Positions 45,304-53,564 of a stretch of DNA of 64,000 bases are shown piece by piece. Location: positions 1 to 64,000 of the forward strand of contig JANRJL010000082.1 of NCBI GenBank assembly GCA_033763995.1, given 5' to 3'. Under the pieces are notes generated by a model that made no database searches, was not told the DNA's origin, and saw only the letters and a program-made list of their open reading frames with translations. The position numbers and the translations under genes are program-made. How positions within the stretch are numbered: the first letter of the stretch is position 1; each line of letters begins with the position of its first letter. The stretch is from GCA-2737725 sp033763995 (GTDB taxonomy: Bacteria > Pseudomonadota > Alphaproteobacteria > Rhodospirillales > Rhodospirillaceae).

Positions 45304-45325
45304 ATTTGGGTATCACGCAGCGTGA
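45269..45325 (+). pseudogene. Truncated ParE-like toxin remnant
   Basis: An ATG at 45269, overlapping the antitoxin end in another frame, opens MTIRLLSIAQAKFGYHAA and then hits a stop. The first 11 residues look like the N-terminus of a ParE/RelE-type toxin, whose gene normally overlaps its antitoxin in this way. Homology ends where the sequence turns A+T-rich, so the remainder of the toxin was probably lost to an insertion or deletion. Confidence 0.6.
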
Positions 45326-45328
45326 TGG

Positions 45329-46087
45329 CTATATGGGTGATAGCTGAATCAGGCCTTCTGCCGAAATCAATGAAGCCTGACGAACTCTTATAATTTCGTA
45401 ATTTTGGCCTGCCTCGCAGATAAAGCCGGCCAACTCGATACTTTCGCTTTCTGCCACTAGTCGAAAGCATGGGCCGCCGCTAGCGCCGCTCAAATTTGGG
45501 TGAGCCTCAAGCTCAGTACCTTGAGGCCAATACCAGCTACTAGAATCGAAACAAAAAGACATGTGGTCGTCAGACGAATTATCGGCTTTGGCAAGGAACG
45601 ATACAAAGTCATTGAAAACTACTTTCGGCCTTGTGCCACAGGTTGTTGTGCGCCGATTCTCCGGAAACCCACCAAGCATTACCGTGTCCCCTTTTCTGAT
45701 TGGTTTTGGAGGCCACGCCTCAGACACGAAAACACTACCTCCCCAATGTTTAAGTGTAATTTCGGGAATTCTGAAAGTCGCCAAATCCCACTGCTGGCTT
45801 CGTGAAAGCAAGTTCTCGGCTAAATTAAATGGGCCGCCACCAAGCTGGCAAAAAATGTCCTCGTTTTCTGCCTTTTGCTTTTCGTAAATCTTGAGCACAT
45901 GCTCGTTTGTGACGCCAAAAAGTGTCGTTGGCGTTTTCACAACACACATTGTGGCATTAGCTAGAATCGTTTGACCGCCGACCTCCCACCATAACGGGGC
46001 GCAAAAAGACCTCACGCGATTCCGGAGGGCAGGAAGCAGTCCGCTCGACTCAAATTTATCAATTTTTTCTTGTTCGCTTTCGATCAT
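45329..46087 (-). CDS. Trypsin-like serine protease, cytoplasmic
   Basis: Protein of 252 residues in an A+T-rich islet. A chymotrypsin-fold catalytic triad is plausible: H63 in FGVTNEHV, D101 in WDLATF and S203 in LSGASGGPCF (GxSGG). There is no signal peptide or membrane helix, so it should act in the cytoplasm. Codon and base use differ visibly from both neighbours. It is unlike Deg/HtrA proteins (no PDZ domain). Function is unknown; similar cytoplasmic trypsin-like proteins occur in defence loci, but no partner is visible here. Confidence 0.72.
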   Translation of the reverse strand: MIESEQEKIDKFESSGLLPALRNRVRSFCAPLWWEVGGQTILANATMCVVKTPTTLFGVTNEHVLKIYEKQKAENEDIFCQLGGGPFNLAENLLSRSQQWDLATFRIPEITLKHWGGSVFVSEAWPPKPIRKGDTVMLGGFPENRRTTTCGTRPKVVFNDFVSFLAKADNSSDDHMSFCFDSSSWYWPQGTELEAHPNLSGASGGPCFRLVAESESIELAGFICEAGQNYEIIRVRQASLISAEGLIQLSPI

Positions 46088-46147
46088 ATCTGTTTCGTTT
46101 CGGTAGAAAGCGTTGCCTTAGCTCACGCGTATAGCAGATGGTAGACA

Positions 46148-47218
46148 TTACGTCCTGGCCCCGGTGTGCTCGAAGCTGAACACGATCCAGATGCCGAGCG
46201 TGGCGAACAGCGCCAGCGGCAGCCAAGCGGCCATCACCGGCGGCAGCGAGCCGAACTGGCCCATGGCGAGGATCATGTTGTCGATGACGATGAATAGAAA
46301 TCCCAAAGTAATGCCCCACACCACCGTCAGCACCGCGCTGCCCTGGCGGTGATGGGCGAAGGCGGCGATGGCGGCCAGCAGCGGCATCAAGGCGAGCACG
46401 ATGGGCCCCGCGATCTTCTGGTGCAGCCAGGTGTCGTAGAAATACTGCGGGCGCGTGCCGATGGCGACGTTGCCGACGTATTCCTGCAGGGCGTTGAGCG
46501 ACAGTTCGTTGGGATGGTTAGCGAAGCGCATGAAGTGCTCGGGGCGCAGGCTGGTGTTCCAGGCCGGCGGGCCGGAGCTGGGTGCCGTGCCGCCCACGCG
46601 CTTGGCGCCGGTCACGGTCCAGCCGTCGCCCGACCACACGGCGCGCTCGATTTCGACGATGTCGACGATCTCGGCCTGGCCGCCCTGCTTGAGCAGGCGG
46701 ATGTCCACCAGCTCGGTGCCGCCGCTCATGACGTGGCCGACGCGGATGATGGTGTCGCCCTCCATCAGCCAGCTGTTCTCGCCGTCGGCCAGCACGCTGC
46801 CCGTCTTGTAGCCGGCGTCGCGCCAGTCCTCCAGCGCGCCGTTGGCCCGCACGACGACGGTTTCGGAAAACATGAACAGCAGGATGGCCAGCGCCATGCC
46901 CACGGACACGAGTCCGCCGACGAGGCTCAAGACCGAGCGGCCCGCCGCGCGCATGGCCAGCACCTCGCTGTTCTTGGCCATGGTCACCAGCGCCGTCAGC
47001 GCGCCCAACAGGCCCGCCAAGGGCGCCACGGTTTCGATCAGCGACGGCACGCGCAGGACGATATAGCGCGCGAGGGTGTCGAGCGGCGCGCCGCCGCCCG
47101 CCAGCACGTCGTTGGCGTTGGCGAGCAGGTCCAGCGTTTGCAGGAACAGCACCAAGCCCAGCAGCAGGCCGACGAAGCGCGCCAAGAAAGCGCGCATGAG
47201 GTAGCGCGAGAGAATCAT
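46148..47218 (-). CDS. lptG: LPS export ABC transporter permease LptG
   Basis: Inner membrane subunit of the LptBFG extractor, 356 residues. Three N-terminal helices, a periplasmic beta-jellyroll middle domain (about 130-260) and three C-terminal helices can be read; TWLHQKIAGPIVLALMPLLAAIAAF is the beginning of the last block. ATG at 47218 (MILSRYLMRAFLARF) fits the family start, 10 bases after the lptF stop. The A+T-rich islet begins just past its stop. LptC and LptA are encoded elsewhere in the window. Confidence 0.94.
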   Translation of the reverse strand: MILSRYLMRAFLARFVGLLLGLVLFLQTLDLLANANDVLAGGGAPLDTLARYIVLRVPSLIETVAPLAGLLGALTALVTMAKNSEVLAMRAAGRSVLSLVGGLVSVGMALAILLFMFSETVVVRANGALEDWRDAGYKTGSVLADGENSWLMEGDTIIRVGHVMSGGTELVDIRLLKQGGQAEIVDIVEIERAVWSGDGWTVTGAKRVGGTAPSSGPPAWNTSLRPEHFMRFANHPNELSLNALQEYVGNVAIGTRPQYFYDTWLHQKIAGPIVLALMPLLAAIAAFAHHRQGSAVLTVVWGITLGFLFIVIDNMILAMGQFGSLPPVMAAWLPLALFATLGIWIVFSFEHTGART

Positions 47219-47228
47219 GCCATGGTCC

Positions 47229-48470
47229 TCATGCCGCCGCCTTGCGCGGACGCACCAGGCGGACCACGGCGTCGACCAGATCGATGCACCACCCCTCGAA
47301 GCGCTGCAGGGGCGTCGCACCCGCCTTGCGCTCGGTGGCGCGGAACAACAGAAACGACAACGCCGTGAACCCGACGAAGGTGCCCCACAACACCGGCGCG
47401 GCGGCGGCGCCCGTCGACGAGGCATAGGCCTCGCCGAATTCGAGAATCTTGTGATAGCTGACCAGCAACAGCAGGCCGAACACCAGGCCAAAACTGCGGC
47501 TCGCCCGCCGGGTCATGATGCCCAAGGGGGCGGCGAAGATCGGCAGGAACACCATCGACAGCGTGAAGACGATGCGGCCGTGGAACTCGGCCGCCACGGC
47601 GGCGGGCGCGATCTTGAGGGGCGGCGGCGCGCGCTCGTCGGTGACGGCCTCGAGGCCCGCGCGCCCGGCGCCGGAGTTGGCGCGCATGGTCGTGTAAAGT
47701 TCGGTGATGGAAAGTTCCCGCTCGTCGCCGCCGCGGCCGCGGAACTGCACGAGGTCGGCCAAGTCCAGGGGCCAGTCGAAGACCTCGAACTTGAGGGTGG
47801 CGCTTTCACCCGTGGCCGGATTCCACTCCGAGCGGTGCCCCGCGATCAAACGCATGGTGACGATGCCGTCGTTGACGCCCGTCACCAGTTCGCCGCGTTC
47901 GGCCGTGAGCGTGATGATGCGGCCCTGGTCGTCCTGCTTATGGGCGAACACGCCCACCAGCTCGCGCCCGGCGCCCGTGGAGCGCTCCACGCGCAGGGTA
48001 TAGCCGTTGGGCAGATCCATGAAGATGCCCTCGCCGATGCCCTGCTCGATCACGCCCGAAGTGATGTTGAACAGGATCGCGCGGTAGGCGTAGCGCGTGA
48101 AGGGTTGGATGTAACCCGTCAGCACGAAGTTGAACGCCGCCATGAACACCGCCAGCCACATGGCCGCGCGGATGAAGCGGCTGAGCCCGATGCCGCTGGA
48201 CTGCACCGCGTCCAGCTCCGACTGCATCGACAAGCTGCGAAAGGCCAGCAGCACGCCCAGGAACAGCGCCAGCGGCAGCGCGAGCCCGATGTAATGGGGG
48301 ATCAAGTTGAACAACATCTGGAACACCACCAGCGTCGACACGCCGTTGCCCACGGCGATGTCGAGCAGCCGCATCAACCGTTCCATCAACAAAATGACGG
48401 CGACGATGAACAGCGTGACCAGGATCGTCGGCACGATCTGGCGAAGAAGGTAGCGATCAAGCGCCTGCAT
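47229..48470 (-). CDS. lptF: LPS export ABC transporter permease LptF
   Basis: Paired permease of LptG, 413 residues, with the same arrangement of six membrane helices around a periplasmic domain. The N-terminus MQALDRYLLRQIVPTILVTLF and the coupling-helix region FRSLSMQSELDAVQSSGIGLSRF are characteristic. ATG at 48470 has GGAG five to nine bases upstream; an ATG 10 codons earlier lacks it. C-terminal tail KRTERKAGATP-like residues extend beyond the last helix. First gene of lptFG; palindromic elements lie in the upstream region. Confidence 0.94.
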   Translation of the reverse strand: MQALDRYLLRQIVPTILVTLFIVAVILLMERLMRLLDIAVGNGVSTLVVFQMLFNLIPHYIGLALPLALFLGVLLAFRSLSMQSELDAVQSSGIGLSRFIRAAMWLAVFMAAFNFVLTGYIQPFTRYAYRAILFNITSGVIEQGIGEGIFMDLPNGYTLRVERSTGAGRELVGVFAHKQDDQGRIITLTAERGELVTGVNDGIVTMRLIAGHRSEWNPATGESATLKFEVFDWPLDLADLVQFRGRGGDERELSITELYTTMRANSGAGRAGLEAVTDERAPPPLKIAPAAVAAEFHGRIVFTLSMVFLPIFAAPLGIMTRRASRSFGLVFGLLLLVSYHKILEFGEAYASSTGAAAAPVLWGTFVGFTALSFLLFRATERKAGATPLQRFEGWCIDLVDAVVRLVRPRKAAA

Positions 48471-48508
48471 GAACTCCACGCCGACATTTGGCCAACCCAA
48501 CGCGGCCC

Positions 48509-48584
48509 TTAGTGGTCCGATTCCAGCATTCGCATCCCGGTTCTGTAAGCTGGTTTGCGAATGCTGGAATCAAAGGACCACTAA
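48509..48584. repeat. Palindromic element A
   Basis: A 26 bp imperfect hairpin: outer arms TTAGTGGTCC (48509-48518) and GGACCACTAA (48575-48584), a three-base bulge AAA on the right arm (48572-48574), inner arms GATTCCAGCATTCGCA (48519-48534) and its complement (48556-48571), and a 21-base loop. It lies 38 bases upstream of the lptF start. Confidence 0.9.
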
Positions 48585-48598
48585 CAAATAAAAGGTTT

Positions 48599-48677
48599 CT
48601 AGTGGAGCTTTGGATTTGACATTCGCTTCGTCGTCCCGTTGCCATCGGGGTCGCGAATGTCAAATCCGCTCCACTAG
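48599..48677. repeat. Palindromic element B (inverted relative of A)
   Basis: Outer arms CTAGTGGAGC (48599-48608) and GCTCCACTAG (48668-48677), a three-base TTT bulge on the left arm (48609-48611), inner arms GGATTTGACATTCGC (48612-48626) and its complement (48653-48667), and a 26-base loop. Fourteen bases from element A. Its reverse complement aligns with A, including the bulge. The rest of the gap to the next start (48678-48898) shows no other recognisable feature. Confidence 0.9.
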
Positions 48678-48898
48678 CGCCCCGTTATCGCGGGGGGTTG
48701 GGGCAAATTGGCGGCAACGTCGTCCTACCCGGGACCGGCCCAGGTTCGGGGGCCAGATTTTGGGCTAATCTGCAGACTTTTCAGATAGTTGCAATGCCCG
48801 GGGCACGGTTTATGCGATCACGATGGGGTGACGCTGTCACGCGGCTTGCAACAATATTTAGCTGGAACGCCTTGAGAATATGCGGTTTTTCCACCGCC

Positions 48899-49906
48899 AT
48901 GGACCCCGCCGCCAGCGCCCCCACCGCCATCAAAGACCCCTCGCCGGGCAGCGCCTTGTTGCCGCTGGCGGTGATTTCCAACGGCGGCAGCACGCAAAAC
49001 CTGACCCAAGGGGGGTGGATCGAGCCGCTGTTGGCGGGCGAGCCCAACGCGCACCACCTGAGCCTCACGTCGCACGACCAGGTTGCCGGCGCGGTGCGCG
49101 AAGCCGCCCGCTTGGGTGCGGCAGCCATTGTCGTCAATGGTGGCGACGGCACCGCCGATCTGGTGTTCGGCGCGCTGCTCAACGACCGGCCCTTCGCCGC
49201 GCCGCCGCCGCTCGCGCTGCTGTCGGCGGGCAAGACCAACATGACGGCTCATGCCTGGTGCGGCCCTCACCCCAAGGAGATGGCGCTGCGCCACGTCCTT
49301 GATTCCCGGCGCAAGGGAATGCTGCTGGAGAACGTCATTCAGCGGCCCATCCTCACCTTGGATCGCGGCGACGGCGCGGCCCCCTTGCGCGGCGCGTTCT
49401 TCGGCGCGGCCGACGTGGTCAACGGCATTCTGTTTTGTCGCAAACACATTTATCCGCTGAACCTGCCCAACGCCGTCAGCCACTCGACCGCCATGGGACT
49501 CTTGTTGTGGCGCAGCTTGTTCGCCTCGCCCGACAGCGACGACGTGACGGCAAGCTGGCGGCCCCAGGGCGAGCAAGAACGCGGGGCGTTTTTTTTCGCG
49601 GGCGCGACGACCTTGGATGAACTGATCCTGGGCCTGAAAATCGAACCGGCGACCAACGACGGGCCCCTGCGTTACCTGAGCCTGCGGCCCGGACCCCGCG
49701 CGATCTTCGCCGCCCTGCCGCGGCTGATCTCCAAATCCGTCAACGCCGGTGTCGGACGCACGGTGCGCGCGGTCCAGTCATTGACGCTGGCCTTCGACGG
49801 CGCCTACACCCTGGACGGAGAGTTGTACGAGGCTGCGGCCAGCCGCCCCCTGGCGCTCAGCGCCGAGGACAGCTTGCCCTTCATCCGCTATGACCGAACG
49901 TCGTAA
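48899..49906 (+). CDS. Diacylglycerol kinase-like protein (second copy)
   Basis: Protein of about 335 residues with a DAGK catalytic domain: ISNGGSTQN near the N-terminus and VNGGDGTADLVFG (79-91) as the ATP site. The second conserved loop is altered to LSAGKTNMTAHAW where most members have GTxND or GTAN, so the substrate or activity may differ. I chose ATG at 48899; an upstream reading from 48698 adds an atypical 67 residues. It is followed 18 bases later by a possible phosphatidate cytidylyltransferase gene, suggesting phospholipid synthesis. Confidence 0.8.
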   Translation: MDPAASAPTAIKDPSPGSALLPLAVISNGGSTQNLTQGGWIEPLLAGEPNAHHLSLTSHDQVAGAVREAARLGAAAIVVNGGDGTADLVFGALLNDRPFAAPPPLALLSAGKTNMTAHAWCGPHPKEMALRHVLDSRRKGMLLENVIQRPILTLDRGDGAAPLRGAFFGAADVVNGILFCRKHIYPLNLPNAVSHSTAMGLLLWRSLFASPDSDDVTASWRPQGEQERGAFFFAGATTLDELILGLKIEPATNDGPLRYLSLRPGPRAIFAALPRLISKSVNAGVGRTVRAVQSLTLAFDGAYTLDGELYEAAASRPLALSAEDSLPFIRYDRTS

Positions 49907-49924
49907 CCGGACTCGCTTCGCATC

Positions 49925-50842
49925 ATGGCCTCACTGAAAGATCTCATCGTCGCTGAGTCACAGCAGCCGAGTTTTCCGGCCGCCGCGGCCTTCGCGCGCG
50001 ACTTGGCCGAACGCTATGGCGTGGGCGCGGCGGCGGTGTTGTTTTATGGTTCGTGTCTCAGGCAAGCCACGGACCAGGGCCTGATGCTCGATTTTTACGT
50101 GCTGGTGGGCGATCTCGACGACGCGATCCTCAACCCCGTCTCGAAGATCTTGGCCAAACTGTTGCCGCCCAACGTTTACTATCACGAGATGCCTTACGAG
50201 GGCCGGATCTTGCGCGCCAAGGTGGCGGTGATGACCTTGGATCGGTTTTGCGCCGATACGCTGCCGACCAAAATCACCTCCAGCACTTGGGCGCGCTTTG
50301 CCCAACCGACGCGAATTGTCTGGGTTTACGACCCCGACATCCGCCGGCAGGTGGAAACAGCGCTGGCCAACGCCGCCAAGGCGATGATGATCAACACGCT
50401 GCCGCTGATGCCCAAAACTTTCAGCGCTCGAGATTTATGGGTACGCGCCTTGAGCGAAACTTACGCGGCGGAACTGCGCCCGGAATCGCCCGCCAAGGCG
50501 GCGGAGTTGGTGGACGCGGACTTGCCCCGCTATGTGGCCGTCACCGAGGCCGTGTTCGGCGAAGCCCCGGCGGGCGGCCTCTACACGCGCACCGCGCCGC
50601 CCGGCGAGGCCGACGAGGCGCGCAAGGCGTGGCGGCGGCGGCGCGTGTGGGGCAAAGTTCTGAACGTGCTGCGCCTCATCAAGGCGGCGTTCACCTTTCG
50701 CGGCGGGCTCGACTACGCGGTGTGGAAGATCGAACGCCATTCCGGCGTCAAGATCGCGTTGACCGAGCGCCAACGCCGCCACCCGGTGCTGACGGGGTTG
50801 TGGCTGCTGCCGCAACTTTTGCGCCGCGGCGGGATCAAGTAG
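49925..50842 (+). CDS. Nucleotidyltransferase-fold protein, possibly Tam41-like CDP-DAG synthase
   Basis: Soluble protein of 305 residues. LFYGSCLRQATDQGLMLDFYVLVGD (split: GSC at 42-44 and D56) looks like a nucleotidyltransferase GS-x-D site, and the following YYHEMPYEGRILRAKVAVMTLDRF and WARFAQPTRIVW keep the order seen in mitochondrial Tam41, which makes CDP-diacylglycerol from phosphatidate and CTP. The match is by motif order only. Co-direction with a DAG kinase-like gene 18 bases upstream supports a phospholipid role. The alternative is an uncharacterised nucleotidyltransferase. Confidence 0.6.
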   Translation: MASLKDLIVAESQQPSFPAAAAFARDLAERYGVGAAAVLFYGSCLRQATDQGLMLDFYVLVGDLDDAILNPVSKILAKLLPPNVYYHEMPYEGRILRAKVAVMTLDRFCADTLPTKITSSTWARFAQPTRIVWVYDPDIRRQVETALANAAKAMMINTLPLMPKTFSARDLWVRALSETYAAELRPESPAKAAELVDADLPRYVAVTEAVFGEAPAGGLYTRTAPPGEADEARKAWRRRRVWGKVLNVLRLIKAAFTFRGGLDYAVWKIERHSGVKIALTERQRRHPVLTGLWLLPQLLRRGGIK

Positions 50843-50848
50843 ACCAAT

Positions 50849-51616
50849 TTAGAACACGTCTTTCCGGCGGCGCACTTCGGCAAAGACCTCGACCGGATCG
50901 CGGCCCGACATGGAAATGGCGGCCTGCAGGTCGGGCGCATCGGCGCGCAGGAAGGGATTGGCCGCGCGCTCCAATCCCACGGTCGAGGGCACGGTGGGAA
51001 TGTTCCGGGCGCGCTTGGCTTTCACGTCGGCCTCGTAGGACCTCAGCGCGGCATTGTGGGGATCGACGCTGACGGCAAAGCGCACGTTGCTTTCGGTGTA
51101 TTCATGGGCGCAATAAATGCGCGTGTCGGGCGGCAAGGTGCGCAAGCGTGAGAGGCTGGCCCACATTTGCTGGGGCGTGCCCTCGAACAAGCGCCCACAA
51201 CCGATCGAGAACATCGTGTCGCCGCAGAACAGCGCGGCTGAGTCCTTGAACCAATAGGCGATATGCCCGCGCGTGTGGCCGGGCACGAAGAACACTTGCG
51301 CGGCTTCGCGGCCGAAAGTGTAGACGTCGCCGTCTTTCACCTGCACGTCCATGCCCGGAATGCGCTCGGGGTCGTGCCCCGGGCCGACGATGGTGCAGCC
51401 GGTGGCCGCCTTGATGGCCAGATTGCCGCCGACGTGGTCGGCGTGGTGATGCGTGTTGAGAATATGGGTGATGGCCCAGCCCAGGCGCTGGGCCTCGGCC
51501 AGGATTTCATCCGACACGGCGGGGTCAACCACCGCCACGGCGCCCGAGACCGGCTCGCGGATGAGATAGACGTAGTTGTCGTTGAGCACTGGGATTTGGC
51601 GAATCTCGAGGGGCAT
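50849..51616 (-). CDS. gloB: Hydroxyacylglutathione hydrolase (glyoxalase II)
   Basis: Metallo-beta-lactamase fold enzyme of 255 residues that hydrolyses S-lactoylglutathione to lactate and glutathione. The metal motif THHHADHVGG, GHTRGHIAYWF and FCGDTMFSIGCGRLFEG are present, and the C-terminal glutathione-binding domain includes CAHEYTESNVRFA and a family ending NPFLRADAPDLQ. Length is typical. It converges on the preceding gene with a six-base gap. Confidence 0.95.
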   Translation of the reverse strand: MPLEIRQIPVLNDNYVYLIREPVSGAVAVVDPAVSDEILAEAQRLGWAITHILNTHHHADHVGGNLAIKAATGCTIVGPGHDPERIPGMDVQVKDGDVYTFGREAAQVFFVPGHTRGHIAYWFKDSAALFCGDTMFSIGCGRLFEGTPQQMWASLSRLRTLPPDTRIYCAHEYTESNVRFAVSVDPHNAALRSYEADVKAKRARNIPTVPSTVGLERAANPFLRADAPDLQAAISMSGRDPVEVFAEVRRRKDVF

Positions 51617-51689
51617 GCATCACCTAGCCTTGGGCGCTCATTGTAGGCGCAACGTGGTGCGACGCAACCAAGGCTGATAGGGTGATGCG

Positions 51690-52682
51690 ATGAAATATAT
51701 TTTGCGCTGCATCGTCGTCGTCGCCGCTCTGCAAAGCTCGCCGGTGGCAGCCTGCGAGCTTGACCGGCCCATTGTGTTCGCCGGGCTCGATTGGGATTCT
51801 GTTGGCTTTCACAACGCCGTCGCGCGCGCGATTTTGGAGAAGGGCTACGGCTGCCGCACCGACGTCATTCCCGGCACGACCATTCCGCTCATCCAGGGCG
51901 CGGCCCAGGGCCAGATCGACATCGTCATGGAGATTTGGAAGGACGCCGTCACCGAGGTGTGGCAGCGCGCACTGGCGCGCGGCCAGGTCGTCGAGGTGGG
52001 CGTCAACTTCCCCGATGCCGTGCAGGGTTGGTACGTGCCGCGTTATCTGGTCGAAGGCGACGCGGCGCCGGCGCCTGATCTTAAGTCCGTGTCTGACCTC
52101 GTGCGCTACAAAGATCTGTTTCGCGACCCCGAGGAACCCGGCAAGGGCCGCTTCTATAACTGCGCGGCGGGCTGGGCCTGCGAGATCGTCAATTCCAACA
52201 AGCTTGTGGCCTATGGGCTCACGGCGCACTTCACCAACTTCAGGCCCGGCACCGGCACGGCCTTGGCCGCGGCCATCGCCGGTGCCTACAAACAGGTCGA
52301 GCCGATCCTGGCCTACTATTGGGGACCCACTTGGGTGATGGGCGCGCACGATCTGGTCAAGCTGGCCGAGCCGGCCTGGAACGAAACCGACTGGCGCGGC
52401 ATTGCCGCCAGCGCCGATTACCCGCGGCCGGTGGACTTCCCGGTGGTCGAAGTGTGGATCGGGGCCAATGCCGGCTTTGCCGCCGCGGCCCCCGAGGTCA
52501 TGGGATTCTTGTCGAAATACCGCACCAGCGCGGCCCTGGTGAGCGCGGCCTTGGCCCACATGCGCGAAACCGGCGCCGACGATGCCGCCGCCGCCACGTG
52601 GTTCCTCAAAACGTATCCCGAGGTATGGACGGCGTGGCTGAACGACGACATTGCACTGCGCGTTCAGGCAAGCCTTCGCTAG
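51690..52682 (+). CDS. Glycine betaine/choline-type ABC transporter solute-binding protein
   Basis: Periplasmic protein of 330 residues with a signal peptide (about 1-21, ending VAAC). IVFAGLDWDSVGFHNAVARAILEKGYGC opens an OpuAC-type binding fold (split here at FHN), with GQIDIVMEIWKD in the hinge region; Trp and Tyr residues that can cage a quaternary amine are frequent. A betaine or choline-like ligand is likely. The downstream genes encode the matching permease and ATPase, making a complete importer. Confidence 0.85.
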   Translation: MKYILRCIVVVAALQSSPVAACELDRPIVFAGLDWDSVGFHNAVARAILEKGYGCRTDVIPGTTIPLIQGAAQGQIDIVMEIWKDAVTEVWQRALARGQVVEVGVNFPDAVQGWYVPRYLVEGDAAPAPDLKSVSDLVRYKDLFRDPEEPGKGRFYNCAAGWACEIVNSNKLVAYGLTAHFTNFRPGTGTALAAAIAGAYKQVEPILAYYWGPTWVMGAHDLVKLAEPAWNETDWRGIAASADYPRPVDFPVVEVWIGANAGFAAAAPEVMGFLSKYRTSAALVSAALAHMRETGADDAAAATWFLKTYPEVWTAWLNDDIALRVQASLR

Positions 52683-52712
52683 AGTATTGCCCACAACACC
52701 GGCGAGGGCTCC

Positions 52713-53564
52713 ATGTTTCCCGACTCTCTCACCATCACCATCGCGCCCGCCATCAACCGCGCCGTCGACGCGCTGATCGCCGACAACGCGGGCGGTTTTC
52801 GCCTGTTCGCCGACGCCGTGCTGGCCGTGATCGTGTTCGTCGAGCAGGCCTTGCGCGCGGCCCCCTGGTGGCTGGTGATCCTGCTGGCGGGCGTTGCGGC
52901 CTTCGCGGCATCACGGCGCATCGGATTTGGGGTCGGCACGGCGCTGGCACTGCTGTTGGTGGGGGTGTTCGGCCTGTGGGACCCGGCCATGCAAACGCTG
53001 GCCCTCATGCTGGTCGCAACAACACTGAGCGCCATCATCGGCGTGCCCTTGGGCGTGGCCCTGACGCGTTCGACGCGTGCGAGCACAATTCTGCGCCCAG
53101 TCTTAGATGCCATGCAGACCTTGCCGAGTTTTGTCTATCTCGTGCCGGCCATGATGGTGTTCGGCTTGGGCAAGGTGCCCGCCCTGCTGGCCACCGTGAT
53201 TTACGCCACGCCGCCCATCGTGCGGCTGACCGAACTGGGTATCCGCAACGTCAGCGCCGAGGCCGTGGAGGCGGCGATCGCTTTTGGTGCCACGGCACGG
53301 CAGAAATTCTGGCATGTGGAATTCCCCCTCGCCCTGCCGTCGATCATGGCCGGGATCAACCAGGCCACCATGCTGGCGCTGTCGATGGTGGTGGTGGCCT
53401 CCATGATCGGCGCGCGCGGCCTGGGCGAGGAAGTGCTCGTCGGCATTCAGCGTCTGGACGTGGGGCGCGGCCTCGTGGCGGGCATCGTGATCGTGCTGCT
53501 GGCCATCGTGCTCGACCGCATCACGCAAGCCTTCGGCGCACCGCACACGAAACCTACGCCATGA
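52713..53564 (+). CDS. Glycine betaine-type ABC transporter permease
   Basis: Inner membrane permease of 283 residues with about six to seven helices, in the ProW/OpuAB class. LDAMQTLPSFVYLVPAMMVFGLGKVPALLATVIYATPPIVRLTELGIRNV (in parts) and EAAIAFGATARQKFWHVEFPLALPSIMAGINQATMLALSMVVVASMIGARGLGEEVL (in parts) contain the EAA-loop. It begins 30 bases after the solute-binding gene and its stop overlaps the ATPase start by four bases. Confidence 0.92.
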   Translation: MFPDSLTITIAPAINRAVDALIADNAGGFRLFADAVLAVIVFVEQALRAAPWWLVILLAGVAAFAASRRIGFGVGTALALLLVGVFGLWDPAMQTLALMLVATTLSAIIGVPLGVALTRSTRASTILRPVLDAMQTLPSFVYLVPAMMVFGLGKVPALLATVIYATPPIVRLTELGIRNVSAEAVEAAIAFGATARQKFWHVEFPLALPSIMAGINQATMLALSMVVVASMIGARGLGEEVLVGIQRLDVGRGLVAGIVIVLLAIVLDRITQAFGAPHTKPTP

